Positions 53,832 through 63,204 of a DNA stretch of 64,000 nt are shown piece after piece. Source of the DNA: Microbacterium helvum (GTDB lineage: Bacteria; Actinomycetota; Actinomycetes; Actinomycetales; Microbacteriaceae); assembly GCF_014779795.1 (NCBI RefSeq), contig NZ_JACXZS010000002.1, positions 1 to 64,000 of the forward strand. The letters are read 5' to 3'. Each line of letters begins with the position of its first letter. Position 1 is the first letter of the stretch. The notes beneath the pieces were generated by a model. The model had not been told where the DNA came from and did not search any database. It saw only the letters and a program-made list of their open reading frames with translations. The position numbers and the translations under genes were made by a program.

Positions 53832-54940
53832 GATCCCTCCTGACTGCGGCAGCGATCTCGCTGGCCTTCACGCTGTTCCTCACCCCCGTGTTCCTGCGGC
53901 TCTTCCGCAAGTGGGGGTGGGCGCAGGTCATCCGCACGCCCGAAGACATCCGCAACCCCAACCACCAGACCAAGCGCGGCACGCCCACCATGGGCGGCAC
54001 GATCTTCATCGTCGGCACGATCGTCGGCTACCTCGTGGGCGCCTACACCGGCAACAACCCGCCCACCATCTCCGGCCTGCTGGTGATCTGGATGATGGTC
54101 GGACTCGGAGTGGTCGGCTTCATCGACGACTTCATGAAGGTGCGTCAGCAGCGCTTCGGCGGGCTCAGCGGGTGGCGCAAGGTCGTCGGACAGGTCATCG
54201 TCACCGTGCCCTTCGGCATCGTGGCCCTCAACTTCCCGAACGACTACGGCCAGACGCCCGCATCGCCGTACATCTCGGTCTTCCGTGACGTGCAGGCACT
54301 GTCGTTCATGGCGGTCGGCCTCGTGGTCGGCTGGCTGCTCTACCTCGCGTGGGTGTCGTTCATCGGCGTCGCGTTCTCGAACAGCACCAACGTCACCGAC
54401 GGACTGGACGGCCTCGCGGCCGGTTCGGGCATCTTCGTCACCGGTGCCTACAGCCTCATCGCCTTCTGGCAGTTCAACCAGGCCTGCTGGGGCGGCGGCG
54501 AGCTGTCGTCCGGCGCGCAGATGGCGTGCTACCCGACGCGCGACCCGTTCGACCTCGCGATCATCTCCGCGTCGTTCGTCGGCGCCCTGGTCGGATTCCT
54601 GTGGTGGAACGCCCCCAAGGCCAAGGTCTTCATGGGCGACGTGGGCTCGATGGCGATCGGCGGCGTCATCGCCGCGATGGCGATCCTCACCCGCACCGAG
54701 CTGCTCGCGGTGCTGGTCGCCGGCGTCTTCATCATCGGCCCGGGCTCGGTGATCCTGCAGCGGCTCTACTTCAAGATCACGCGCGGCAAGCGGCTGTTCC
54801 TGATGAGCCCGTTCCACCATCACCTCGAGATGCGCGGGTGGTCCGAGGTCACCATCGTCGTGCGCATGTGGATCATCGCGGGCCTCCTGGCCGTCTCGGG
54901 CATCGGATTCTTCTACGTCGAATGGCTCTCTCGCACATGA
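53828..54940 (+). CDS. mraY: Phospho-MurNAc-pentapeptide-transferase
   Basis: 370 residues from GTG 53828 inside a GTGA overlap with murF; a longer frame from 53678 would run through murF in another phase. It transfers phospho-MurNAc-pentapeptide to undecaprenyl phosphate, forming lipid I. Ten membrane helices are expected. The metal-binding Asp motifs are FIDDFMKV, NVTDGLDGLAAG and FMGDVGSMAIGG, with the MSPFHHHLEMRGWSE segment near the end. Confidence 0.96.
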   Translation: MRSLLTAAAISLAFTLFLTPVFLRLFRKWGWAQVIRTPEDIRNPNHQTKRGTPTMGGTIFIVGTIVGYLVGAYTGNNPPTISGLLVIWMMVGLGVVGFIDDFMKVRQQRFGGLSGWRKVVGQVIVTVPFGIVALNFPNDYGQTPASPYISVFRDVQALSFMAVGLVVGWLLYLAWVSFIGVAFSNSTNVTDGLDGLAAGSGIFVTGAYSLIAFWQFNQACWGGGELSSGAQMACYPTRDPFDLAIISASFVGALVGFLWWNAPKAKVFMGDVGSMAIGGVIAAMAILTRTELLAVLVAGVFIIGPGSVILQRLYFKITRGKRLFLMSPFHHHLEMRGWSEVTIVVRMWIIAGLLAVSGIGFFYVEWLSRT

Positions 54941-56514
54941 CCTCGGAACGCCTGCGCGCGCTCACCAGCTGGCACGCCGACTGGAAGGGCCTGCGCGTCG
55001 CGGTGCTCGGTCTCTCGGTCACCGGCTTCTCGGTCGCCGACACGCTGGCCGAGCTCGGCGCCGACGTGCTCGTCCTCACCGAGAAGGCCGACGAGGAGTA
55101 CGCGCGTCTGCTGCCCGTCATCGGCGCGCGGCTGTGGACCGGGCCGCTCACGACGGCGCCCGCCGAGCTCGTCGGGTTCGACCCCGAGGTCGTCGTGGCC
55201 TCGCCCGGGTTCGCGCCGCAGCATCCACTCATCTCCTGGGTGCGTGAGAACGACATCGCACTGTGGGGAGACGTCGAGCTCGCCTGGCGGGTGCGCGACA
55301 AGGTCGTGCGCGCCGACGGCACGCCTGCCGAGTGGATCCTCATCACCGGCACCAACGGCAAGACCACGACCACGCGGCTGACGGCGACGATGCTCGGGGC
55401 GGGCGGGCTGCGGGCGGCGCCGGTGGGCAACATCGGCACGCCGGTCCTCGACGCGGTGCGCGACCCTTCCGGCTTCGACGCGCTGGTCGTGGAGCTGTCG
55501 AGCCACCAGCTCTGGTACCTCGGCCTGCAGGATTCGCCCGAGCCGGTGTCGCCGCACGCCGCCGTGTGCCTCAACCTCGCCGACGACCACCTGGAATGGC
55601 ACGGCTCGTTCGAGGCGTACCGCGACGCGAAGGCGCACGTGTACGACAACACGCGCGTCGCGTGCGTATACAACAAGGCGGATGCCGCAACCCGGACCAT
55701 GGTCGAAGACGCCGAGGTCGTCGAGGGCGCCCGCGCCATCGGCTTCGATCTCGGGATCCCCGGCCCGAGCGACCTCGGCGTCGTCGAGGGGATCCTGGTC
55801 GACCGCGCCTTCCTCGACGATCGCCGGACTTCGGCGCTCGAGCTGTCGACGGTCGAAGAGCTCGCCGCGCTCGGACTCGCCGCTCCGCACATCGTCGCCA
55901 ACATCCTGGCCGCGGCCGCGCTTGCACGATCGCTCGACGTGCCGCCCGCCGCGATCCGCGAAGCCCTGCGCGGCTTCCGCCTCGACCCGCACCGCATCGA
56001 GATCGTGGCGCGGCACGAGGGGGTCACGTGGGTGGACGACTCCAAGGCCACCAACCCGCACGCCGCCGCGTCGTCGCTCGCGGCCTACCCGGGAGCGGTC
56101 TGGGTCGTCGGCGGACTGCTGAAGGGCGTCGACATCTCGGAGCTCGTGGCCGGCCGCGGTGCCGCAGCCAAGGCCGCCATCGTGATCGGATCCGACCGGA
56201 CAGCCGTGGTCGCCGCGTTCGAGCGACACGCGCCGGCGGTGCCCGTGTTCGAGGTGGACGCCGTCGAGACTGAAGGAGTCATGGCGCGTGTCGTCGAACT
56301 GGCGGCAGGGGTGGCGCGTGACGGGGACGTGGTTCTGCTCGCTCCCGCTGCGGCATCCTTCGACCAGTTCGCATCGTATGCGGACCGCGGCCGCCGATTC
56401 GCGGCGGCGGTGAGGGAACGGATCGGAACGGAGGTTCCCGGTGACGACGACAGAGCCGCCACGGACCCGGGCGACCAGGCCGACCCCGCCGCGCCGGACG
56501 ACGCCGGCGCCTGA
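54937..56514 (+). CDS. murD: UDP-MurNAc-L-alanine--D-glutamate ligase
   Basis: 525 residues from ATG 54937, in an ATGA overlap with mraY. Adds D-Glu to UDP-MurNAc-L-Ala. N-terminal UDP-binding domain (VAVLGLSVTGFSVADTLAEL), P-loop ITGTNGKTTTTRL near residue 136, and C-terminal VDDSKATNPHAAASSL with the MurD-specific Lys and Asp residues. The last 40 residues are an acidic and Pro/Ala-rich extension beyond the usual end, and this part overlaps the start of ftsW by 74 bp. Confidence 0.95.
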   Translation: MTSERLRALTSWHADWKGLRVAVLGLSVTGFSVADTLAELGADVLVLTEKADEEYARLLPVIGARLWTGPLTTAPAELVGFDPEVVVASPGFAPQHPLISWVRENDIALWGDVELAWRVRDKVVRADGTPAEWILITGTNGKTTTTRLTATMLGAGGLRAAPVGNIGTPVLDAVRDPSGFDALVVELSSHQLWYLGLQDSPEPVSPHAAVCLNLADDHLEWHGSFEAYRDAKAHVYDNTRVACVYNKADAATRTMVEDAEVVEGARAIGFDLGIPGPSDLGVVEGILVDRAFLDDRRTSALELSTVEELAALGLAAPHIVANILAAAALARSLDVPPAAIREALRGFRLDPHRIEIVARHEGVTWVDDSKATNPHAAASSLAAYPGAVWVVGGLLKGVDISELVAGRGAAAKAAIVIGSDRTAVVAAFERHAPAVPVFEVDAVETEGVMARVVELAAGVARDGDVVLLAPAAASFDQFASYADRGRRFAAAVRERIGTEVPGDDDRAATDPGDQADPAAPDDAGA

Positions 56515-57796
56515 GTCCGCTGCGGCTGCGAAGGCGGCCGCTCCGGCGGCGCCCGAGCCGGCGGGCGACAAGCCCGTCCGCCGCGGGCTCGCGGCCCGCG
56601 TGTCGCTCGGCCGCGTGTTCGCACCGGTGCCGAGCGAGTTCCTGCTCATCGCGTCGACCGCGCTGCTGCTCACCGCGTTCGGGCTGGTCATGGTGCTGTC
56701 GGCGACCTCCGCCACAGCCACCGCGAAGGGTGAGGCGCCGTGGGAGATGGTGCTGAAGCAGGTGATGTTCGCGGCGATCAGCATCCCGCTGATGTTCATC
56801 GCGAGCCGCCTGCCGGTCGCGTTCTACAAGCGCATGGCCTGGCCTGCGCTGATCTTCGGCATCGCGTTCCAGCTGCTCGTGTTCGTGCCGACCCTCGGCA
56901 TCGAGATGGACGGCAACCGCAACTGGATCAACATCGGCGGCGTGCAGGCGCAGCCGTCCGAGTTCCTGAAGCTGGGACTCGCGATCTGGGTGGCCTTCGT
57001 GCTGTTCCGAAAGCGGACGCTGCTGGCCGACTGGCGGCACGTCTACATCCCGCTCGTGCCTGTCGCCGCCCTCGCGATCGGCACGGTCATCGCCGGTCAC
57101 GACCTCGGCACGGCGATGATCCTCGCGCTCATCGTGCTGGGCGCGCTGTTCTTCTCGGGCGTGAAGCTGCGGGTGTTCCTGCTGCCCACGATCGGCGCCC
57201 TGGCGTTCATCGCCTTCTACTTCCTCACCAGTGCCGACCGCATGCGCCGGTTCTTCAGCTTCCTCAACCCGAACTGCCTCGACGACTACTACAACGACTG
57301 CTACCAGCCGCTGCATGGCATCTGGGGGCTCGCGAGCGGCGGCGTCTTCGGCCTCGGGCTCGGCAACTCGCGTGAGAAGTACGACTGGCTGCCCGCGGCC
57401 GCCAACGACTACATCTTCGCGATCATCGGCGAAGAGCTCGGCCTCATCGGCTGCGCCGTCGTCCTGGCCCTGTTCGCCCTGTTCGCGGTGGGCGCGTTCC
57501 ACGTGATCCGCAAGACCGACGATTCGTTCGTGCGGATCGCCGCCGGCGGCATCACGGTGTGGATCATCGGCCAGGCGCTCATCAACATCGGCGTCGTGCT
57601 GCGCGTGTTCCCCGTGATGGGCGTTCCGCTGCCGTTCATGTCGCAGGGCGGCACATCGCTGCTGTCGGTCCTGGTCGCCTGCGGCGTGCTGCTCGCGTTC
57701 GCGCGATCGCTGCCGGCATCCGTCGCCCGCCGCGAAGCGGCCATCGCCGAGGCGCGCGCCGCTCGCGAGCGCGCCAAGCTGCGCGCGGTCCGCTGA
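56441..57796 (+). CDS. ftsW: Septal peptidoglycan polymerase FtsW
   Basis: 451 residues from GTG 56441, supported by GGAGG six bases upstream inside murD. SEDS-family glycosyltransferase that polymerises lipid II at the septum with FtsI. A disordered Pro/Ala N-terminus of about 55 residues precedes ten membrane helices. Conserved SEDS features include NRNWINIGGVQAQPSEFLKL, HDLGTAMILA, FAIIGEELGLIG and PLPFMSQGGTSLL. The large overlap with murD suggests coupled translation. Confidence 0.95.
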   Translation: MTTTEPPRTRATRPTPPRRTTPAPESAAAAKAAAPAAPEPAGDKPVRRGLAARVSLGRVFAPVPSEFLLIASTALLLTAFGLVMVLSATSATATAKGEAPWEMVLKQVMFAAISIPLMFIASRLPVAFYKRMAWPALIFGIAFQLLVFVPTLGIEMDGNRNWINIGGVQAQPSEFLKLGLAIWVAFVLFRKRTLLADWRHVYIPLVPVAALAIGTVIAGHDLGTAMILALIVLGALFFSGVKLRVFLLPTIGALAFIAFYFLTSADRMRRFFSFLNPNCLDDYYNDCYQPLHGIWGLASGGVFGLGLGNSREKYDWLPAAANDYIFAIIGEELGLIGCAVVLALFALFAVGAFHVIRKTDDSFVRIAAGGITVWIIGQALINIGVVLRVFPVMGVPLPFMSQGGTSLLSVLVACGVLLAFARSLPASVARREAAIAEARAARERAKLRAVR

Positions 57797-57843
57797 GGCG
57801 GACACCGCGGGGGAGGGTGCGCCCCGCCGGGTAGGCTCGCGGA

Positions 57844-58929
57844 GTGACGACGTATCTTCTCGCCGGCGGCGGCACCGCCGGACACGTCAACCCGCTGCTG
57901 GCCGTGGCCGACGGGCTTCGCGCGCGCGACCCGCAGGCCGAAGTGCTGGTGCTCGGCACGCGCGAGGGCCTCGAGGCGCGGCTCGTGCCCGAGCGGGGCT
58001 ACGAGCTGCTGATCGTCGACAAGGTGCCGTTCCCGCGCCGTCCGAACGGCGCGGCCGCCGCCTTTCCGGCACGCTTCCGGCGTGCGATCGGACAGGTGCG
58101 GGCGCACATCGCCGAGCGCGGGGTCGACGTCGTCGTGGGCTTCGGCGGATACGCCTCGGCACCGGCCTACGTCGCCGCGCGCCGCGAGCGCGTGCCGTTC
58201 GTCGTGCACGAGGCCAATGCACGGCCCGGGCTCGCCAACGTGCTGGGCGCCCGCAGGGCGGCACGCGTCGGCGTGGCGTTCGAGGGCACTCCGCTCAGGC
58301 GCGCGCGCGTGGTGGGGATGCCGCTGCGCGACGAGATCGTCACGCTCGACCGCGGCGCCCTGCGCGCTGAGGCGGCCGAGTACTTCGGCCTGGACGCCTC
58401 GAAGCCGGTCCTGCTGGTCTTCGGCGGATCGCTCGGCGCGCAGCGCCTCAACGAGGCGTTCGGCGAAGGCCACGGCGGCGCGTGGCGCGACGTGCTCGAC
58501 GCCGGCTGGCAGCTGCTGCACGCGACCGGTGAGCGGTCCGAGCTGCCCGATCCCGGCGTGCCCGGGTACGCCATGGTGCGCTACCTCGACCGCATGGATC
58601 TCGCGTTCGCGCTGGCCGACCTCGTCGTCTCGCGCGCGGGTGCCGCGACGGTCAGCGAGATCAGCGCCCTCGGCATCCCCACGATCTACGTGCCGTACGC
58701 CGTGGGCAACGGCGAGCAGGCGCTGAACGCGTCGTCCGCCGTGCGCGCCGGAGCCGCGGTGCTGATCCCGGATGCCGGATTCACGGGCGACATCGTGCGC
58801 GCCGAGGTCGTCCCGCTCCTGGCCGACGAGCCCCGGCGCTCCGCGATGGCGAAGGCCGCGGCATCCATCGGCATCAAGGACGGCACCGCCAACGTGATCG
58901 CGCTGATCGACGAGGCGCTGCGGGGCTGA
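57844..58929 (+). CDS. murG: UDP-GlcNAc:lipid I GlcNAc transferase
   Basis: 361 residues from GTG 57844. Adds GlcNAc to lipid I, giving lipid II. The N-terminal motif LLAGGGTAGHVNPLLAVAD binds the acceptor, and the C-terminal half has VFGGSLGAQRLNEAF and RAGAATVSEISALGIPTIYVP for UDP-GlcNAc. A TAGGCT element lies 6 bases before the start, so besides operon read-through there appears to be a leaderless promoter. A reversed gntR gene separates it from murC. Confidence 0.95.
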   Translation: MTTYLLAGGGTAGHVNPLLAVADGLRARDPQAEVLVLGTREGLEARLVPERGYELLIVDKVPFPRRPNGAAAAFPARFRRAIGQVRAHIAERGVDVVVGFGGYASAPAYVAARRERVPFVVHEANARPGLANVLGARRAARVGVAFEGTPLRRARVVGMPLRDEIVTLDRGALRAEAAEYFGLDASKPVLLVFGGSLGAQRLNEAFGEGHGGAWRDVLDAGWQLLHATGERSELPDPGVPGYAMVRYLDRMDLAFALADLVVSRAGAATVSEISALGIPTIYVPYAVGNGEQALNASSAVRAGAAVLIPDAGFTGDIVRAEVVPLLADEPRRSAMAKAAASIGIKDGTANVIALIDEALRG

Positions 58930-58968
58930 CACCCCTTGTCTCCTGATCTCGCGAGAGGTCGCCCGCTG

Positions 58969-59373
58969 TCAGGCCCCCGCGCCGGCGGCTGCCGGACCGG
59001 ACCGCAGCGCCGCCGCCACCACGGCCAGCGCCTCGTCGGTGTCGAGGCGCAGCTCGCGCACCTGCGCGGCGAAGGCCGCCGCCGCGCGCTGCAGCTGCTG
59101 TCGCGCGGGGTCGGCGTCGAAGGCGACGAACGTGCCGTTGCGACCGCGGGTCTCGATGATGCCGGATGCCTCCAGCTCGCGGTAGGCGCGGGCGACGGTG
59201 CCCGGAGCGATGCCGAGGTCCTCGGCCAGATGCCGCACCGTCGGCAGTCGCTCGCCCGCGGCGAGCTCGCCCGAGGACACGGCGTCGACCAGACCGGCTC
59301 GCAGCTGTTCGAACGGGGGGACCGGCGACGACGGGTCGATGACGATCTTCTTCTCCACACCTCGGGTGTACAA
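58969..59373 (-). CDS. GntR-family (YtrA-type) regulator
   Basis: 134 residues from TTG 59373 or, more likely by position, GTG 59358. The N-terminal GntR helix-turn-helix is LRAGLVDAVSSGELAAGERLPTVRHLAEDLGIAPGTVARAYRELE, shown here in part as ERLPTVRHLAEDLGIAPGTV. The C-terminal part is only about 50 residues and helical, as in the YtrA subfamily, which often controls transporters. It is encoded against the direction of the cluster between murG and murC. Just upstream, the palindromic GTGTTGACAC (about 59385-59394) includes a TTGACA-like -35 and could be its own operator. Confidence 0.87.
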   Translation of the reverse strand: MYTRGVEKKIVIDPSSPVPPFEQLRAGLVDAVSSGELAAGERLPTVRHLAEDLGIAPGTVARAYRELEASGIIETRGRNGTFVAFDADPARQQLQRAAAAFAAQVRELRLDTDEALAVVAAALRSGPAAAGAGA

Positions 59374-59474
59374 GGTTCTGTATCAATGTGTCAACACATA
59401 ATGAATGCTGCAGCCCGTTGCGCCGGGCGCGCCGGGGCGGCGGCATCCCCTCGCCAACTTAGGATTGACGGGTC

Positions 59475-60890
59475 ATGATCAGACCCGATCTCAGTCTTCC
59501 CATTCCCGACGACATCACCGCCGCCCACTTCATCGGAATCGGCGGATCCGGCATGTCGGGGCTCGCCCGCATGTTCCTGGAGCGCGGCATCCGCGTGTCG
59601 GGCTCCGACCGCGCCGACAGCAAGGCGCTGCGCGAGCTCGCCGAGCTCGGCGCGACCGTGCATGTCGGCCACGACGCCGCGAACCTCGCCGACGACGTCG
59701 ACACCGTCGTGCACACCGGCGCCATCTGGCCCGAGAACCCCGAGTTCGTGCTGGCGAAGCAGCGCGGGCTGCACGTCATCCACCGCTCGCAGGCTCTGTA
59801 CTGGCTCATCGGCGGACGCCGGCTCGTGTCGGTCGCCGGCGCGCACGGCAAGACGACATCGACGGGCATGCTCGTCACGGCGCTGCGCGACCTCGGCGTC
59901 GACCCGACGTTCGTGAACGGCGGCGTCATCGCGCAGCTCGGCGTGTCGAGCGGCACCGGCTCCGACGACGTGTTCGTCATCGAGGCCGACGAATCCGACG
60001 GCACCTTCCTGCTGTACGACACGTCGATCGCCCTCATCACCAACGTCGACCCCGACCACCTCGACCACTGGGGGACGCGCGACGCGTTCTACGAGGCGTT
60101 CGCACGTTTCGCGAACGAGGCGCGCGAGGCCGTCGTCATCTCGTCCGACGATGCCGGCGCCCAGCGGGTGGCCGCGCAGCTGACCCATCCTCGGGTGGTG
60201 ACTTTCGGCGAGGCCGCCGATGCCGCTGTGCGGGTGAGCGACGTCGTCACCGACGGTCCCGTCTCGTTCCGCATCACGCACGACGGCACGACGGTCGACG
60301 CGCAGCTGCCGATCCCGGGCGCACACAACGCGATCAACGCCGCGGGCGCCGTCGCGGTGCTGCTGACGCTCGGGCACGAGCTCGAGCCCGCCGTCCGTGC
60401 TGTCGAGGGCTTCGCCGGCACGATCCGCCGCTTCGAGCTGCACGGCGTCGAGCGCGGCGTCAGCGTCTTCGACGACTATGCCCACCACCCGACCGAGGTC
60501 GCCGCCGCCCTGGCTGCCGCGCGCACCGTGGTCGGTGACGGACGCATCATCGCGATCCAGCAGCCGCACACGTACTCGCGCACGCAGGAGATGTACCGCG
60601 AGTTCGCCGAGGTGCTCGAGCGCTATGCCGACCACACCGTCATGCTCGACGTGTACGGCGCGCGCGAGGATCCGGTCCCCGGCGTCACCGGCGAGCTGGT
60701 CAGCGGCGCGTTCGCCGATCCGTCGCACGTGCACTTCGTGCCGGACTGGCAGGAGGCCGCCGACTACACCGCGTCGGTCGCGCGCGACGGCGACTACGTC
60801 ATCACGCTCGGCTGCGGCAACGTGTACCTCATCATCCCGCAGGTGCTCGAGGCGCTCGGCCGCGCCGACGTCGCAGAAGCGGGGGAGTAG
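59475..60890 (+). CDS. murC: UDP-MurNAc--L-alanine ligase
   Basis: 471 residues. First amino acid ligase of the peptide stem. N-terminal UDP-binding motif [19 protein letters not shown]-loop [14 protein letters not shown] near residue 120, [14 protein letters not shown], and C-terminal [15 protein letters not shown] with the MurC-specific His pair. A TAGGAT element lies 9 bases before the ATG, suggesting a promoter of its own, which would be needed because the reversed gntR gene interrupts the operon. Confidence 0.96.
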   Translation: MIRPDLSLPIPDDITAAHFIGIGGSGMSGLARMFLERGIRVSGSDRADSKALRELAELGATVHVGHDAANLADDVDTVVHTGAIWPENPEFVLAKQRGLHVIHRSQALYWLIGGRRLVSVAGAHGKTTSTGMLVTALRDLGVDPTFVNGGVIAQLGVSSGTGSDDVFVIEADESDGTFLLYDTSIALITNVDPDHLDHWGTRDAFYEAFARFANEAREAVVISSDDAGAQRVAAQLTHPRVVTFGEAADAAVRVSDVVTDGPVSFRITHDGTTVDAQLPIPGAHNAINAAGAVAVLLTLGHELEPAVRAVEGFAGTIRRFELHGVERGVSVFDDYAHHPTEVAAALAAARTVVGDGRIIAIQQPHTYSRTQEMYREFAEVLERYADHTVMLDVYGAREDPVPGVTGELVSGAFADPSHVHFVPDWQEAADYTASVARDGDYVITLGCGNVYLIIPQVLEALGRADVAEAGE

Positions 60891-60896
60891 GCCCGC

Positions 60897-61892
60897 ATGC
60901 GCCGCCCGTCGCCGCTCCCGCAGTCGCCCCTCGCCCCGCGCGGCGCGGCGCGGGCGGACGTGCCGGCGGCGCGTGCGGATGTCGACGATGTCGACGACGT
61001 GGATGCCGGCGTCCCGGCGGACGAGCAGCCCACGGCACCTGTCATCCCGCTGTCGGCAGATGCGCGCGCCGAGGCCGAACCCGCGCCGGCCGGCGATGCC
61101 GAAGGTGCGGACGACGCCGCCGAACCCGAGGTCGGGTTCCGCGAGGTCTGGAAGGCCGCCCGCGCGCGACGCAAGGCGCTGCGCGCCGAGGTCCGCCGCT
61201 TCACCGTCCGCCAGCGACGCCGGCGGACGATGTGGCTCGGGTCGGCGGCGGCCGTCGTGCTGCTCGCGCTGGGCACGGTCGGCGCCGCGTACAGTCCGCT
61301 GTTCGGGGTCGAGAAGATCTCGATCGTCGGCGCGCAGGCGCTGAACGCGACCGAGGTCGCCGACGCCCTGTCGTCCCAGCTCGGCACGCCGCTGCCGCTG
61401 GTCGACGAGAGCGCCGTCAAGAAGGCGCTCGTCGCCTTCCCGCTCGTCGAGACGTACGCGCTGGAGGCGCGGCCGCCGCACGAGCTCGTGGTCCGCATCG
61501 TCGAGCGCACCCCGGTCGGTCTGATCGAGACGCGTGCCGGCTACACCCTCGTCGACGCGGCAGGGGTCGCGCTGTCGACCACCGCGACCCCCAGCCCGGG
61601 CACGCCCGTTCTCACGATGCGCGGCGGCGTCGACTCCGACGCGTTCGCGTCCGCCGGCCAGGTGATGCGCTCGCTTCCCGACGACATCCGTGCACAGGTC
61701 ACGGCGGTGGCGGCATCCACTCCCGACGACGTCACCCTCACGCTCGGCGGCACCAACACCGAGGTCGTGTGGGGGAATGCCGAGCGCTCGGCCGACAAAG
61801 CGCTCCTCTTGCAGAAGATCATGGCCTCGCGCCCGCCCGCCGACGTGTTCTCATACGACGTGTCGTCGGCGGAGGCCGTCGTCGTCCGCTGA
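60897..61892 (+). CDS. ftsQ: Division protein FtsQ
   Basis: 331 residues from ATG 60897, 6 bases after murC. A long acidic and Ala-rich cytoplasmic N-terminus (about 110 residues) precedes one membrane helix (MWLGSAAAVVLLALGTVGAA). The POTRA domain follows (FGVEKISIVGAQALNATEVA), then the FtsQ beta domain (RTPVGLIETRAGYTLVDAAG). FtsQ links FtsL/FtsB with the septal synthases. The cytoplasmic tail is longer than in Gram-negative FtsQ but usual for actinobacteria. Confidence 0.92.
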   Translation: MRRPSPLPQSPLAPRGAARADVPAARADVDDVDDVDAGVPADEQPTAPVIPLSADARAEAEPAPAGDAEGADDAAEPEVGFREVWKAARARRKALRAEVRRFTVRQRRRRTMWLGSAAAVVLLALGTVGAAYSPLFGVEKISIVGAQALNATEVADALSSQLGTPLPLVDESAVKKALVAFPLVETYALEARPPHELVVRIVERTPVGLIETRAGYTLVDAAGVALSTTATPSPGTPVLTMRGGVDSDAFASAGQVMRSLPDDIRAQVTAVAASTPDDVTLTLGGTNTEVVWGNAERSADKALLLQKIMASRPPADVFSYDVSSAEAVVVR

Positions 61893-61984
61893 GTCCGGTG
61901 CCGGAGCAATTCCGTCACAGGTTGGCGCGACACGCCGACTCGTTCCAGGCTGCGGCGCGGCGTCCGCTTACTTTCGACACAGCG

Positions 61985-62005
61985 GAATTGCATACCGGGC
62001 AATTC
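61985..62005 (+). promoter_or_regulatory. Dyad upstream of ftsZ, candidate FtsR operator
   Basis: GAATTGC at 61985-61991 and GCAATTC at 61999-62005 form a perfect inverted repeat with a 7-bp spacer, followed by the AT-rich CTTTATACCTCTAC that probably holds the -10 element. A third copy, GCAATTCC, lies at 61906-61913. Spacing fits a MerR-type dimer site, and FtsR, a MerR protein known to act on ftsZ in Corynebacterium, is encoded at 24956. Binding is inferred. Confidence 0.55.
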
Positions 62006-62052
62006 TTTATACCTCTACTAGAGGTTGAAGGTTTACAAGCCAGGGGGCCGGC

Positions 62053-63204
62053 ATGAGCCAGAACCAGAACTACCTCGCCGTGATCAAGGTCGTCGGCGTC
62101 GGCGGCGGCGGCGTCAACGCGGTCAACCGCATGATCGAGCTCGGGCTGCGCGGCGTCGAGTTCATCGCCATCAACACCGATGCCCAGGCGCTGCTCATGA
62201 GCGACGCCGACGTCAAGCTCGACGTCGGGCGTGAGCTCACCCGCGGACTCGGCGCCGGCGCCGACCCCGAGGTCGGCCGCCGGGCGGCAGAGGACCACGC
62301 CGAAGAGATCGAAGAGGCGCTGCGCGGCGCCGACATGGTCTTCGTCACGGCGGGCGAGGGCGGCGGAACCGGCACGGGCGGCGCGCCCGTGGTCGCCAAG
62401 ATCGCGAAGTCGATAGGAGCACTCACGATCGGTGTCGTGACGAAGCCCTTCTCTTTCGAGGGGCGCCGTCGCCAGCAGCAGGCGGAGTCCGGCGTCGCCC
62501 GTCTCAAGGAAGAAGTCGACACCCTCATCGTGGTGCCGAACGACCGTCTGCTGGAGATCAGCGACCGCGGCATCTCGATGATCGAGGCGTTCGCGACCGC
62601 CGACCAGGTGCTCCTCGCCGGTGTCCAGGGCATCACCGACCTCATCACGACGCCGGGTCTCATCAACCTCGACTTCGCCGACGTCAAGTCGGTCATGCAG
62701 GGAGCGGGGTCGGCCCTCATGGGCATCGGCTCGGCACGGGGAGCCGATCGCGCCATCAAGGCCGCCGAGCTCGCCGTCGAGTCGCCGCTGCTCGAGGCGT
62801 CGATCGAGGGCGCGCACGGCGTGCTGCTGTCGATCCAGGGTGGGTCGAACCTCGGCATCTTCGAGATCAACGACGCCGCGCAGCTGGTCAAAGAGGCGGC
62901 GCACCCCGAGGCGAACATCATCTTCGGCACGGTCATCGACGACACCCTCGGCGACGAGGTGCGCGTCACGGTCATCGCGGCGGGCTTCGACGGCGGCGAG
63001 CCGCAGGCCCGCATCGAGCCGATGACGGCCGCGCGCGTCGTGTCGACGCCCGCGCTGCCGGTGACGCCCGCCGAAGAGGCCGCCAAGGACCGTGACGTCG
63101 TCGAGCAGTCGGCGGTGCCGGTGAGCGTGGGCGCCGTCACCGAGTCGTCGTACGAGTCGGCGTTCAGCGACGACGACCTCGACATCCCCGACTTCCTGAA
63201 GTAA
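62053..63204 (+). CDS. ftsZ: Cell division GTPase FtsZ
   Basis: 383 residues with AGGGGG before ATG 62053. Tubulin-like GTPase forming the Z-ring. GTP-binding segments: [15 protein letters not shown], the tubulin signature [15 protein letters not shown] near residue 101, and the T7 loop [12 protein letters not shown] spacer of about 50 residues rich in Ala, Glu, Asp and Val leads to the conserved C-terminal peptide [10 protein letters not shown], which binds partners such as SepF and FtsW. The 160-bp upstream gap, with its dyad and AT-rich segment, indicates a separate promoter. Confidence 0.98.
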   Translation: MSQNQNYLAVIKVVGVGGGGVNAVNRMIELGLRGVEFIAINTDAQALLMSDADVKLDVGRELTRGLGAGADPEVGRRAAEDHAEEIEEALRGADMVFVTAGEGGGTGTGGAPVVAKIAKSIGALTIGVVTKPFSFEGRRRQQQAESGVARLKEEVDTLIVVPNDRLLEISDRGISMIEAFATADQVLLAGVQGITDLITTPGLINLDFADVKSVMQGAGSALMGIGSARGADRAIKAAELAVESPLLEASIEGAHGVLLSIQGGSNLGIFEINDAAQLVKEAAHPEANIIFGTVIDDTLGDEVRVTVIAAGFDGGEPQARIEPMTAARVVSTPALPVTPAEEAAKDRDVVEQSAVPVSVGAVTESSYESAFSDDDLDIPDFLK

